Shown: positions 42,136 through 50,382 of the stretch, piece after piece
Layout: each line of letters starts with the position of its first letter
Position numbering within the stretch: the first letter of the stretch is position 1
Origin: Lentzea waywayandensis
GTDB taxonomy: Bacteria > Actinomycetota > Actinomycetes > Mycobacteriales > Pseudonocardiaceae
Assembly: GCF_900115955.1 (NCBI RefSeq)
Contig: NZ_FOYL01000004.1
Span: 434,001-498,000 of the forward strand
Direction of reading: 5' to 3'
Length of the DNA stretch: 64,000 bases
Translations under genes and position numbers: made by a program
Notes under the pieces: generated by a model
Databases searched by the model: none
Seen by the model: the letters and a program-made list of their open reading frames with translations, nothing else
Told to the model about the DNA's origin: nothing

Positions 42136-42651
42136 GTGAGCACCCGGACGAGTGAGTTGCGCACCCTTCGCGGTGCCGCACTCGCGCTGACGTCTGCCGC
42201 GCTCACGATCACCGCCCACGGGCTGGGCGGCGGCGAGGTCTCCGAGTTCATCCACGCGTTGCCGTTGGTGGTGCTGATCGCGTTCGCGGCGGCATCGCTG
42301 GCCGACAAGCGCACCGGAAGGCTCTCGGTCATCGCCGGGCTCGGCACGGCCCAGCTCGCCCAGCACCTGCTGCTGACCTGGGTCAACCACGAGCACACCA
42401 ACACGCTGACCGGGCAGATGTTCGTGGCGCACCTCATGGCCGCCACGCTGACCGGGCTGTTGCTGTTCCACGCCGAGAACGCCCTGTTCAGGCTGTTCGC
42501 CGCCGTCACCCGCCTGATCCCCCGCAGGCTCACGCCGCTGCCGGTCACCACGCCGATGCGGACGTTCCCCAGCACGCCGTACCTCCAGAACGCGCACCAC
42601 CTGGAGCTGTCGCGTGCGAACGGGCGGCGCGGCCCGCCTTGTGACTCCTGA
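42136..42651 (+). CDS. His-containing membrane protein, first gene of copper operon
   Basis: 171 residues, four hydrophobic helices. Histidines sit at or near membrane edges (ITAHGLGG, EFIHALP, AQHLLLTWVNHEHTN, VAHLMAATLTGLLLFHAEN), suggesting metal handling. No named family recognised. GTG at 42136. It precedes ycnI-copC-copD by 50 bp on the same strand, which supports a copper role by context. Confidence 0.65.
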   Translation: MSTRTSELRTLRGAALALTSAALTITAHGLGGGEVSEFIHALPLVVLIAFAAASLADKRTGRLSVIAGLGTAQLAQHLLLTWVNHEHTNTLTGQMFVAHLMAATLTGLLLFHAENALFRLFAAVTRLIPRRLTPLPVTTPMRTFPSTPYLQNAHHLELSRANGRRGPPCDS

Positions 42652-42701
42652 TCATCCGTATCCCTCTGCAGACCCCCTTTGGCATCAGGAGCCACAACTT
42701 C

Positions 42702-43436
42702 ATGTCTACAAATCGATTTGGCGTGCGCACGCTCGCCGTTCTCGCCGTGGCCGGCTTCGCCGTGCTCGGCACCCCGACCATCGCATCGGCGCACGTCAGC
42801 GCCCAGCCGGCCGAGTTCACCCAGGGCGGCCGCGCCACCTTCGCGTTCCGCGTCCCGAACGAGCGGGACAACGCCGGCACCACCAAGATCGAGGTGACGC
42901 TGCCGCAGGACACCCCGCTCACGTCGGTGCGCACCAAGCCGCTGGCCGGCTGGAAGGCCGAGGTCGTCAAGGGCAAGCTCGACAAGCCCGTGACGATCGC
43001 CGGCAAGGAGGTCACCGAGGCGTTCAAGACGATCACCTGGACCGCCGAGCCCGGTGTGAAGATCAACGTCAACGAGTACCAGGAGTTCTTCGTCGCCATC
43101 GGCACCCTGCCGGAGGGCAAGGACAAGCTGGAGCTTCCGACCAAGCAGACGTACGAGAACGGCGAGGTCGTGGACTGGGCCCAGGCCGCCGGTGCGGACG
43201 GCAAGGAGCCGGAGCACCCGGCCCCCGCGCTGAAGCTCGCCCCGAAGGCGGCCGGTGACGACGGCCACGGTGGCCACGGCACGACCCCGGCCGCGAACAG
43301 CACCGACACGCACGAGGCGTCCGTCGCCGGTTCCGACAAGACCGCTCGCTACCTCGGTGGCGCCGGTCTGGCCGTCGGTGCGCTCGGCCTCGGCTTCGGT
43401 GTCGGCGCGATCCTCCGCTCGCGGCGCAAGGCATGA
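42702..43436 (+). CDS. YcnI-like copper-binding protein (DUF1775)
   Basis: 244 residues. Signal peptide ends IASA, exposing His as the mature N-terminus (HVSAQPAEFTQGG), the copper-brace residue of YcnI/DUF1775. The core contains AGTTKIEVTLPQDTPL, LAGWKAEV and the W in TITWTAEPG. A His-rich linker (GDDGHGGHG) and a C-terminal membrane anchor (YLGGAGLAVGALGLGFGVGAIL) follow. ATGA overlap with copC. Probably passes Cu(II) to CopC/CopD at the outer face of the membrane. Confidence 0.9.
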   Translation: MSTNRFGVRTLAVLAVAGFAVLGTPTIASAHVSAQPAEFTQGGRATFAFRVPNERDNAGTTKIEVTLPQDTPLTSVRTKPLAGWKAEVVKGKLDKPVTIAGKEVTEAFKTITWTAEPGVKINVNEYQEFFVAIGTLPEGKDKLELPTKQTYENGEVVDWAQAAGADGKEPEHPAPALKLAPKAAGDDGHGGHGTTPAANSTDTHEASVAGSDKTARYLGGAGLAVGALGLGFGVGAILRSRRKA

Positions 43437-43963
43437 AGCGCGCTCTGATCGCGTTCCTGTTCGCTGGTGCGGCCGTGCTCGCCACGGCCGCCCCCGCGGC
43501 GGCGCACAACGCGTTGATCAGCAGTGACCCGAAGGACAAGACCTCGCTGGAGGTCGGTCCCTCGACCATCACGCTGACGTTCGACCAGGACGTGCAGGGC
43601 GGCCAGGGCATCAACACGATCTCGGTCGTCGACGCGAACGGCGGCCACTACGAGGTCGCGGGCGACCCGACGATCAAGGACACCGCGGTGTCCGCGAAGG
43701 TCAACGCCCTGGGCAAGGCCGGCGAGTACAAGATCGGCTACCGCATCCTGTCCGCGGACGGGCACCCCGTCTCCGGTGAGCTGACGTTCACGCTCACCAA
43801 GGACGGCGCGGGCACGCCCACCACGCCGGCGAACGCCAACGCCTCGACCGGCGACTCGGGTTCGAGCGACGGCCTGCCCATCTGGGTGTGGATCGTCGGC
43901 GCCGTGGTGCTGCTCGGCGGTGGCGTGTTCTTCGCCCTGCGTGGCGGAGGCGCGAAGGCATGA
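43433..43963 (+). CDS. copC: CopC, periplasm-side copper-binding protein
   Basis: 176 residues. Signal peptide ends AAA, mature His (HNALISSDPKDKT) is the Cu(II) ligand, with Asp and the later His of ADGHPVSGELTFTL completing the site. A C-terminal anchor (WIVGAVVLLGGGVFFAL) tethers it to the membrane. No Met-rich Cu(I) loop. Overlaps both neighbours by ATGA. Confidence 0.92.
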   Translation: MKRALIAFLFAGAAVLATAAPAAAHNALISSDPKDKTSLEVGPSTITLTFDQDVQGGQGINTISVVDANGGHYEVAGDPTIKDTAVSAKVNALGKAGEYKIGYRILSADGHPVSGELTFTLTKDGAGTPTTPANANASTGDSGSSDGLPIWVWIVGAVVLLGGGVFFALRGGGAKA

Positions 43964-44979
43964 GTGACGTCCGGACCGCCGCCCCCACCCACTACCGCGT
44001 GCTCGCCGGACTCGTGTTCGGCGCACTCGGAGGCATCGCGCTCGGCCTCGTGCTGGCACCACCCGTCGTGGTCGCCGGGGTCGTCGACGCCGGGGCGGCG
44101 GTCCGGTACGGCCTGCCGGTCACACGGGTGCTGCTCGACATCTCGGCGACGATCGTCGTCGGGCTGTCGATCCTGCCGAAGCTGCTCGGCTTCGACCGGC
44201 CCACTCACACCGAACCGGTGATGCGGATCGCCCGGCCGGCCGCGGTGATCGCCGCCGCCGTCTGGGTGGTCGCGGCCCTGCTGGCGATCGTCCTGCAGGC
44301 TGCCGAACTGCGGCCGGGCAGCGACGTCAGCATCGGCAACGCCGTCGAGTACATCGCGAACGTGGGCGCCGGGAAGGGCCTGCTGTTCAGCGCTTCCTGC
44401 GCGTTCGTCTACCTGATCGTCGGCGTGATGGCCGTGCGCAGCGGCGAGTCCGTGCCCGCTGAGCTGCGGATTCTCATCTCGATGTTCGGACTGCTGCCGA
44501 TCCCGGTGACCGGGCACGCCTCCAACTGGAAGTACCACGACTACTCGATGGTCTCCATGGAGCTGCACGTGCTGGGCGCCGCCGCGTGGACCGGCGGGCT
44601 CGGCGCGTTGATGGCGCTGGTCGCCTACCGCAAGGGACTGCTGGCGATCGCGCTGCCGAAGTTCTCGAAGATCGCGACGGTCAGCCTGATCGTCGTCGCG
44701 GTCACGGGCCTGTTCAACGGGTTGCTGGAGCTGATCCTCAACCCCGTCGTGCCGTTCCCGCAGTCGCTGTTCACGACCGGCTACGGCCTGTTGTTCCTGG
44801 GCAAGGCCGTGTGCGCGGGACTGATCGCGGTGCTCGGCGCGCACATCCGGTGGCGGTTGCTGCCGAAGATCTCCCAGCACAAGGTCACCGCGATCGTGCA
44901 GTGGGCGATCCTGGAGGTGACCATCATGGGCGTCGCGTTCGGGCTCGCCGTGATCCTGAGCCGCGCTCCGGTCAGCTGA
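43960..44979 (+). CDS. copD: CopD-type copper membrane transporter
   Basis: 339 residues, eight or nine helices. PVTGHASNWKYHDYSMVSMELHVL and GAAAWTGGLGAL in the middle contain the conserved His pairs of the CopD domain. It is thought to move copper inwards, delivered by CopC. ATG at 43960 overlaps copC. The end overlaps the convergent LysR gene by 8 bp, so this operon ends here. Confidence 0.88.
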   Translation: MSDVRTAAPTHYRVLAGLVFGALGGIALGLVLAPPVVVAGVVDAGAAVRYGLPVTRVLLDISATIVVGLSILPKLLGFDRPTHTEPVMRIARPAAVIAAAVWVVAALLAIVLQAAELRPGSDVSIGNAVEYIANVGAGKGLLFSASCAFVYLIVGVMAVRSGESVPAELRILISMFGLLPIPVTGHASNWKYHDYSMVSMELHVLGAAAWTGGLGALMALVAYRKGLLAIALPKFSKIATVSLIVVAVTGLFNGLLELILNPVVPFPQSLFTTGYGLLFLGKAVCAGLIAVLGAHIRWRLLPKISQHKVTAIVQWAILEVTIMGVAFGLAVILSRAPVS

Positions 44980-45799
44980 ACCCCGTCGCAACCCGCACCA
45001 GGGCGGCGACCGCACGCGACCTGCTGTGCGGTGGCCACGCGATCACCGTCGTCACCTTCGGCGCGTCCATCACCGGTACCGCGGCCAGGCATTCGAGCAG
45101 GCCGGTGCGGACGACTTCCGGCATGACCGCGACCGCACGACCGAGCGAGATCATCTGGAACAGCTGCGTCAGGTTGTGCACTTCCACGCCGGGGCCGGGA
45201 AGGTAGCTGCCGTCGGGCTCCGGCCAGCGCACGAGTTCCGGCAGGTCGATGACGTCGGCCATCCGCAGCTGCCCGGCGCCGGCCAGCGGGTGCGAGGTCG
45301 CGAGGATCGCGAACTGGCTCTCGGTGTGCAGGGGCTCGACGTCGAGTCCGGCGGTCGAGTCGTACGGCTCGTGCAGGATCGCCACGTCCGCCCGGCCGTC
45401 GAGCAGCGGTTTCCGGGTGTGCGTCTCGCACAACAGCAGGTCGACGGCGACCGCACCGGGTTCGGCGGCGTAGGCGTCGAGCAGCTTCGCCAGAAGCTCG
45501 CTGGAACCACCTGCCTTGGCAGCCAGCACCAGCGAAGGCCTTTCGACGTTGCGGGTGCGCCTCTCCGCGGCGGCCACCGCCCCGAGGATCGCCCTGCCTT
45601 CGGCCAGCAGCACCGCGCCCGCGTCGGTGAGCGAGACCTTGCGACTGGTGCGGGTCAGCAACGCGACGCCGAGCCGTTGTTCGAGCTGGGCGATCGTCCG
45701 CGACAACGGCGGCTGGGCGATGCCGAGACGGTCGGCGGCGCGGCCGAAGTGCAGTTCTTCCGCCACCGCGACGAAGTACCGGAGCTCTCTGGTCTCCAC
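44972..45799 (-). CDS. LysR-family transcriptional regulator
   Basis: 275 residues. HTH at the N-terminus (ELRYFVAVAEELHFGRAADRLGIAQPPLSRTIAQLEQRLG) and a LysR effector domain. GTG at 45799. Divergent from the SDR at 45887; the dyad at 45813-45831 lies between them and is the probable autoregulatory and target site. Confidence 0.9.
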   Translation of the reverse strand: METRELRYFVAVAEELHFGRAADRLGIAQPPLSRTIAQLEQRLGVALLTRTSRKVSLTDAGAVLLAEGRAILGAVAAAERRTRNVERPSLVLAAKAGGSSELLAKLLDAYAAEPGAVAVDLLLCETHTRKPLLDGRADVAILHEPYDSTAGLDVEPLHTESQFAILATSHPLAGAGQLRMADVIDLPELVRWPEPDGSYLPGPGVEVHNLTQLFQMISLGRAVAVMPEVVRTGLLECLAAVPVMDAPKVTTVIAWPPHSRSRAVAALVRVATGFS

Positions 45800-45812
45800 C
45801 CGGCCACCGTAT

Positions 45813-45831
45813 CGATATCCGCCGGGTATCG
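45813..45831. promoter_or_regulatory. Candidate LysR operator
   Basis: CGATATCC-GCC-GGGTATCG: 7 of 8 pairs match across a 3-nt centre, in the 87-bp divergent gap between the LysR and SDR genes. It has the T-N11-A flavour typical of LysR sites. Confidence 0.5.
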
Positions 45832-45886
45832 GTGCCAGACCGAAGTGATGTTGGTTCTGACGACGCCGCCGACCACGATCAAGTGC

Positions 45887-46597
45887 ATGAGCGAACAGAC
45901 GATCGCGCTGGTCACCGGCGCGAACAAGGGCATCGGCTACGAAATCGCGGCTGGCCTCGGGATGACTGTCGGAGTCGGCGCGAGAGATGCCAGGCGTGGC
46001 GAGGAGGCAGTGGCGAAACTGCGCGCGAACGGCGTCGACGCGTTCGCCGTGCCGCTGGACGTGACCGACGACGAGAGCGTCCAGGCAGCGGCAGCACTGT
46101 TCGAGGAACGGTTCGGCCGCCTCGACGTGCTGGTCAACAACGCGGCGATCGCCGGAGCATGGCCTGCGGCGCCGTCCGCCGCCACACCGGAAAGCCTGCG
46201 GGAGGTGCTGGAGACCAACGTGATCGGCGTCGTCCGGGTCACCAACGCGATGCTGCCGCTGCTGGCCCGTTCCACACGGCCGCGGATCGTCAACCAGTCG
46301 AGCCACCTGGCGTCACTGACGCTGCAGACCACACCGGAAGTGGAGTTCGGCGAGGTCAACGGCACCTACACGCCGTCGAAGGCGTTTCTGAACGCGCTGA
46401 CCGTCCAGTACGCGAAGGAGCTCCCGAACATCAAGATCAATGCCGCCTGCCCCGGTTACGTGGCGACCGACCTCAACGGCTTCCAGGGCACCAGTACTCC
46501 CGCGGATGGCGCGAGGGCCGCTATCAGGCTGGCCACCCTGCCCGACGACGGTCCGACCGGCGGCCTGTTCGACGACGCCGGGACCGTGCCCTGGTGA
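45887..46597 (+). CDS. Short-chain dehydrogenase/reductase
   Basis: 236 residues with TGANKGIGYEIA, NNAAIAG, NQSSHLAS and catalytic YTPSKAF. The carbonyl-reductase-like type ending DDAGTVPW. Between the cofactor motif and GARDARRG a few residues found in most relatives are missing (GLGMTVGVGARD), slightly shortening the loop. Regulated probably by the divergent LysR protein. Substrate unknown. Confidence 0.85.
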   Translation: MSEQTIALVTGANKGIGYEIAAGLGMTVGVGARDARRGEEAVAKLRANGVDAFAVPLDVTDDESVQAAAALFEERFGRLDVLVNNAAIAGAWPAAPSAATPESLREVLETNVIGVVRVTNAMLPLLARSTRPRIVNQSSHLASLTLQTTPEVEFGEVNGTYTPSKAFLNALTVQYAKELPNIKINAACPGYVATDLNGFQGTSTPADGARAAIRLATLPDDGPTGGLFDDAGTVPW

Positions 46598-46604
46598 GGG
46601 GCAA

Positions 46605-46620
46605 TGTTCAACGTGAAACA
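46605..46620. other. parS-like site
   Basis: TGTTCAACGTGAAACA matches the bacterial parS consensus TGTTTCACGTGAAACA at 14 of 16 positions, missing at positions 5 and 6. It is intergenic, 8 bp after the SDR stop, and the window is predicted to be near oriC where ParB sites cluster. Two core mismatches could weaken binding. Confidence 0.35.
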
Positions 46621-46683
46621 TCCACAACTTCGACCGGACTCGGCGAGTGGTCCGATCGGCGCGACGAGCTGCGCACGAACGGA

Positions 46684-46974
46684 CTAGTCGGTGATCAGTC
46701 GAGCCGAAGATTCTTCGCGCATGCGCGCCAGCCGGTTCATCGTCCGCTGACCGCGGCGGTCCAGCTCACGGCTGTCGATCCAGCCGTTGGCGTAGTAGCG
46801 GTAGTCCTGAGCCAGCGCCACGAGCTCGGCGAGGTAGTCGGCGGATCGTCGCCGTCGCTCCTCGTCAAAGCCCGCCAGCAGCGGTAGCTGGGTGTCCACC
46901 ACCTCGTCGAGCAACTGCGCGGACCGCAGCGCTCTCCTGGAACGCCACCTCCGAGTAAGGCTCACGCGCCGCAC
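46684..46974 (-). CDS. Small basic helical hypothetical protein
   Basis: About 96 residues from a GTG at 46974 after AAGGACGAG; upstream starts to 47106 are possible. Highly charged and helical (RRWRSRRALRSAQLLDEVVD, EERRRRSADYLAELVALAQDYRYYANGW). Downstream of the XRE-TPR gene, same strand, with the 3' end of that gene 145 bp upstream. No family recognised. Confidence 0.45.
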   Translation of the reverse strand: MRRVSLTRRWRSRRALRSAQLLDEVVDTQLPLLAGFDEERRRRSADYLAELVALAQDYRYYANGWIDSRELDRRGQRTMNRLARMREESSARLITD

Positions 46975-47118
46975 CTCGTCCTTCGCCCCGACCTGCCGCA
47001 CCTTAGGCGTGGATTTCTCGCCCGTCGATGCTGCATTCGTGTGCGAAGGTCCTGGCGTTACCGGTTCGTGTCCCACGCCATCCGATCGTGGTGCTATAGG
47101 ACCCAAACGAGATTGCTG

Positions 47119-48501
47119 CTAGGCGGCGCTGTCAGCCCCGGTGAAACGTGCGACGCGCTCGGCCAGCTCACGGGCCTCGGGGTTGTTGCGGCGCTTCTCG
47201 GCCTCCTGGCGAAGCGGCTCCATGCGCTGCTTCGTGCGCACCGACTTCAGGCCTTCGGACAGGTCAACGGCCTGGCCACCGACCTTGGCGCCGTGGTCGA
47301 CGTCGCCCTGGATGAGGTGGTTGATCGACATCGAGGTGAGGTTGAAGGACCGGCTCCGAGCCATGTCGTCGCCGAAGCTGTTGATCGCCTTCGAGAGGTA
47401 GGGGATCGCGGTGCGGGCGTACTTGGCGTCCACGGACTGGGCCAGCTCGGTGTGCACCGTGCCGATCATCGACGAGAGGTCGATCTCGTTGAAGAACCGC
47501 GCCCAGGCGGGTGCTTCGACGACGTCCGCGCGGGAGAACTCGTCACGCGCGCAGCCGAGCAGCTTGAGCGCCTGCTCGTCGGAACCCATCTTCGCGTAGG
47601 CCCAGGCCTCGTTCGCGCACAGGATGCCCACCGCCAGCTCGGAACCGGAGTTCTGCGCGGCCAGCTGACCCAGCTGGAACACCTTCAGCGCGTCGTCCGG
47701 GGCGTTCTGGTGCAAGTACACGCGACCCATGCGGTACAGGATGTTCGCCATCAGCGCCTCGTTCTCGCCCTGCTTGGCGAGGTCGAGCGCCTGACCGAAG
47801 TGGTTGCGGGCCGAGTCCATCAGGCCCGTGTCGAACGACGTCCAGCCGGCGAGGTTGTGCAGGTCTGCCAGGGCGACGAAGAGCCGCTGGCGAACGATGT
47901 CCGTGGAGCTCGCGCCGAGCATCTGCTGTCCCCAGGACAGCTGGGCGACCACGGCGTCACGACAGGAGCCGCCGCCGTACTGGTAGTCGAGGGCACGCAG
48001 AGCACGGGTGGCCGCTTCGACCTGCCGCACGTCCGTCATGCCGATGCGTCCCGGAGCCGGAGTCTGTGTGGGGTGTGAAACCCACGACCCGGAGTCCGCT
48101 CCGAACACGGCCGCGCCCACTGTCACGGCGGCGGCGTGCGCGAGGAACTTCCGACGCTTCACCGACTCTTCCTCCTCAGGATGGGGTGAGTCCGCAGCTG
48201 CGGCCACCCTTACTGCCGTTGTCTCGTCATAGGCGAGACCCATGTATCCACGTGGGACACCCAAGCCAATGGCGATCCTCGTCAGGACGTCGTACGCCAT
48301 CACCTGGCGTCCCTTGAGAATCTCCGAGACTTCGGACTGCGACTGCCCAGTGAGCGCCGCGATCTGGCGCTGGGACACGCCGTGCCTTCGGAGCAGCCGG
48401 TAGACCGAGCTGATCTCTCGTCGGGCAAGTGCGTCCCGCATCTCCTGGTGGTCCCACACCTCGGTGGGGATCGGAGAGCCCTGGGAACTCATGGTGTTCA
48501 T
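47119..48501 (-). CDS. XRE-TPR transcriptional regulator with internal twin-arginine-like segment
   Basis: 460 residues. HTH in residues 20-85 (YRLLRRHGVSQRQIAALTGQSQSEVSEILKGRQ), a linker containing RRKFLAHAAAVTVGAAVFGAD (about 115-136) and TPR-like repeats from about 170 on (ALADLHNLAGWTSFDTGLM, ANILYRMGRVYLHQN). Such regulators control development or secondary metabolism in actinomycetes. ATG at 48501; ATG at 48492 is an alternative. Divergent from two small genes. Confidence 0.85.
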   Translation of the reverse strand: MNTMSSQGSPIPTEVWDHQEMRDALARREISSVYRLLRRHGVSQRQIAALTGQSQSEVSEILKGRQVMAYDVLTRIAIGLGVPRGYMGLAYDETTAVRVAAAADSPHPEEEESVKRRKFLAHAAAVTVGAAVFGADSGSWVSHPTQTPAPGRIGMTDVRQVEAATRALRALDYQYGGGSCRDAVVAQLSWGQQMLGASSTDIVRQRLFVALADLHNLAGWTSFDTGLMDSARNHFGQALDLAKQGENEALMANILYRMGRVYLHQNAPDDALKVFQLGQLAAQNSGSELAVGILCANEAWAYAKMGSDEQALKLLGCARDEFSRADVVEAPAWARFFNEIDLSSMIGTVHTELAQSVDAKYARTAIPYLSKAINSFGDDMARSRSFNLTSMSINHLIQGDVDHGAKVGGQAVDLSEGLKSVRTKQRMEPLRQEAEKRRNNPEARELAERVARFTGADSAA

Positions 48502-48692
48502 CGCGCACCCTCACAGTCCGTTGGGCGTCATCGGCAGACTAGGGGCAGGTCCCCGAGCCCGAGAAGTCCTCTTCGGCGGAGCTGATCGGCTCTACCGAAC
48601 ACCGCTTACCGCTCACCGTAAGACTTCCACCGGTGGGCGCTGTGACGTCCCGTTCCGGCATGAATCATCGCAATCTAGATTCCGGTAAGCGA

Positions 48693-48983
48693 GTGAGCAC
48701 GGAGAGGAACGACCTAATAGTGGACAGCTCCTCCTCAGGCTCCACCTCCATTGTGGAGACGGGTGACACCGACTCCACATGGCGCGGCATGACCGGGCAA
48801 CGTCGGACGTGGCAGATCAGCTGCGGCGACGTGGTCGACCGGGACCGCCAGCTCACCGTGAAGGTCGTTCAGGGCCAAGTGGTCCTGGTAGGCCCTCCCG
48901 GGGAGACGGCAGTCTTGTCCCACGACCAGCTCGTACAGCTCAGGGCTGCGCTACGCGAAGCCGCCGACCAGGCGGAAAGGTGA
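48693..48983 (+). CDS. Small hypothetical protein
   Basis: About 96 residues (start uncertain: GTG 48693 or GTG 48720, the latter 12 nt after GGAGAGG). An unstructured Ser/Thr N-terminus, then a compact domain (TWQISCGDVVDRDRQLTVKV, VVLVGPPGETAVLSHDQLVQLRAAL). No family recognised. It is followed after 13 bp by the next gene and likely forms an operon with it. Confidence 0.5.
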   Translation: MSTERNDLIVDSSSSGSTSIVETGDTDSTWRGMTGQRRTWQISCGDVVDRDRQLTVKVVQGQVVLVGPPGETAVLSHDQLVQLRAALREAADQAER

Positions 48984-48996
48984 CGGTGACGTTTCG

Positions 48997-49356
48997 ATGG
49001 ACGCGATCCTCGGACAGGTTCTTCGCAACGCTGTGTGGGAACGCCTCGACCTGCTCACAGAGCTGGCGAGCCGCGCTGACGCCCCGTCCCTCCTGTCGGT
49101 GGCTCGATCCGAGCTCCCTCGGCTGACCGAGGGATGGCGTGCTCTGCTGGCAGCGCACGAGCCGGACGAGAAGGGCAACTGCCCCGAATGTTCCGGCCGT
49201 TGGCGCCAGCAGAAGTCACCTTGCTCGGTGTGGCGCGCCGCGTACGAACACCTGGTTGCGGGCGGACTCGCCCCGCGCCCGGCTCGCCATCTGCGCGAGG
49301 CCCCGGTGACTCCTCCTGTCACCCGGTCCCGCCGCGCGGTGGCTCGAGCCCACTAA
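48997..49356 (+). CDS. Small protein with putative zinc-binding Cys motif
   Basis: 119 residues. N-terminal helices (QVLRNAVWERLDLLTELASR) and a CPEC...C motif (GNCPECSGRWRQQKSPCSVW) that may bind zinc; the tail is Arg/Pro-rich. ATG at 48997 follows AAAGGTGACGG. Often found beside XRE-TPR regulators in actinomycetes, by recollection; function unknown. Confidence 0.55.
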   Translation: MDAILGQVLRNAVWERLDLLTELASRADAPSLLSVARSELPRLTEGWRALLAAHEPDEKGNCPECSGRWRQQKSPCSVWRAAYEHLVAGGLAPRPARHLREAPVTPPVTRSRRAVARAH

Positions 49357-49553
49357 CGGGCGTTTGCGACTGACCTGGCGTCCCCCCGACACGACCAGGT
49401 CTGCAAACCGCCTACTGACCGGTGGCCCGCGATGTGCGAACCCCCGACCGCTACATCGCGGGCCCCGGTCAGCTTTACAACTCCACAGATTCCCGCGGGC
49501 CGGTGACGTGCACCTTCCCTCCCCGACCGTCGTCGGTCCGCGGTCACCAACCA

Positions 49554-49594
49554 CGGCCCTTGTCTGCACCTCCCGCGCAGGCAAGGGCCGTTTT
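49554..49594 (+). terminator. Terminator after the small Cys-motif gene
   Basis: CGGCCCTTGTCTGC (49554-49567) pairs 13 of 14 with 49577-49590 across a 9-nt loop, followed by TTTTCACGTCTT. It ends 13 nt before the stop codon of the convergent SDR. Confidence 0.75.
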
Positions 49595-49602
49595 CACGTC
49601 TT

Positions 49603-50382
49603 CTAGCGGTGCGTACCCGTCTTCCAGGTCAGGTACGAGGTCAGGCCGGGGAACAGCCGGCCGGAGAGCTCGAACGCCTTGAGCTGCCACGGGAACAGGT
49701 GCTCGGCACGTTCCTTCTCCACCGCGTCCACGATCGCCTTCGCGCACTCCTGAGGCGTGACCGTCGGGATCATCCGGGCGATCGCCGGAATCCGTTCCTC
49801 GGCGCCGGGGTTGTTGTTGAAGTACTCGCTGGAAACCTTGCCCGGCACCACTTCGCTGATCCCGACGCCGGTTCCGCGCAGGTCAAGGCGCAGCGACGCG
49901 GTCAGTCCGCGCAGCGCCCACCGCGACGACTGGTAACCGGCACAGCCGGGAATCGGCAGGCGGGACACCGGCGAGTTCACGTTGACGATCCAGCCGGAAC
50001 CCCTGGAACGCATGGCGCCCAGGTACTCCCTGGTCAGCAGCAACGTGGCCATGTACGGCACGGCGGTCATGGTGACCAGCTCGTCCGCCGACGTGTCGTC
50101 GAGGAAGAGCCAGCGCCCGACGCCCGCGTTGTTGACCAGCACATCCGGCGCGGGAACCTCTTCCGCGAGTGCGCGAATCTGCCCGGCGTCCGCCAGATCG
50201 GCCGGATGAGCGGTCGCCGAGCCGCCGAACTCCGTGATCCGTTTGACCTGTAGATCGAGCAGTTCGGCGCTACGGGCCACCAGGTGGACGTGCGCGCCGT
50301 GAGCGGCGAACCGAAATGCCGCCTCCGCGCCGATTCCCTGGGACGCCCCCGTGACCAGAACCTTCTTGCCCGACAGCTGCAT
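49603..50382 (-). CDS. SDR with Arg in place of the catalytic Lys
   Basis: 259 residues. TGASQGIGAEAAFRFAAHG and NNAGVGRW bind the cofactor, but the active-site motif reads GYQSSRWAL, so the usual YxxxK is YxxxR. The C-terminal 40 residues (HLFPWQLKAFELSGRLFPGL) are hydrophobic and may be membrane-associated. Start overlaps the MFS gene stop (TGATG), so it belongs to the beta-glucoside operon. Activity may be altered or lost. Confidence 0.8.
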   Translation of the reverse strand: MQLSGKKVLVTGASQGIGAEAAFRFAAHGAHVHLVARSAELLDLQVKRITEFGGSATAHPADLADAGQIRALAEEVPAPDVLVNNAGVGRWLFLDDTSADELVTMTAVPYMATLLLTREYLGAMRSRGSGWIVNVNSPVSRLPIPGCAGYQSSRWALRGLTASLRLDLRGTGVGISEVVPGKVSSEYFNNNPGAEERIPAIARMIPTVTPQECAKAIVDAVEKERAEHLFPWQLKAFELSGRLFPGLTSYLTWKTGTHR

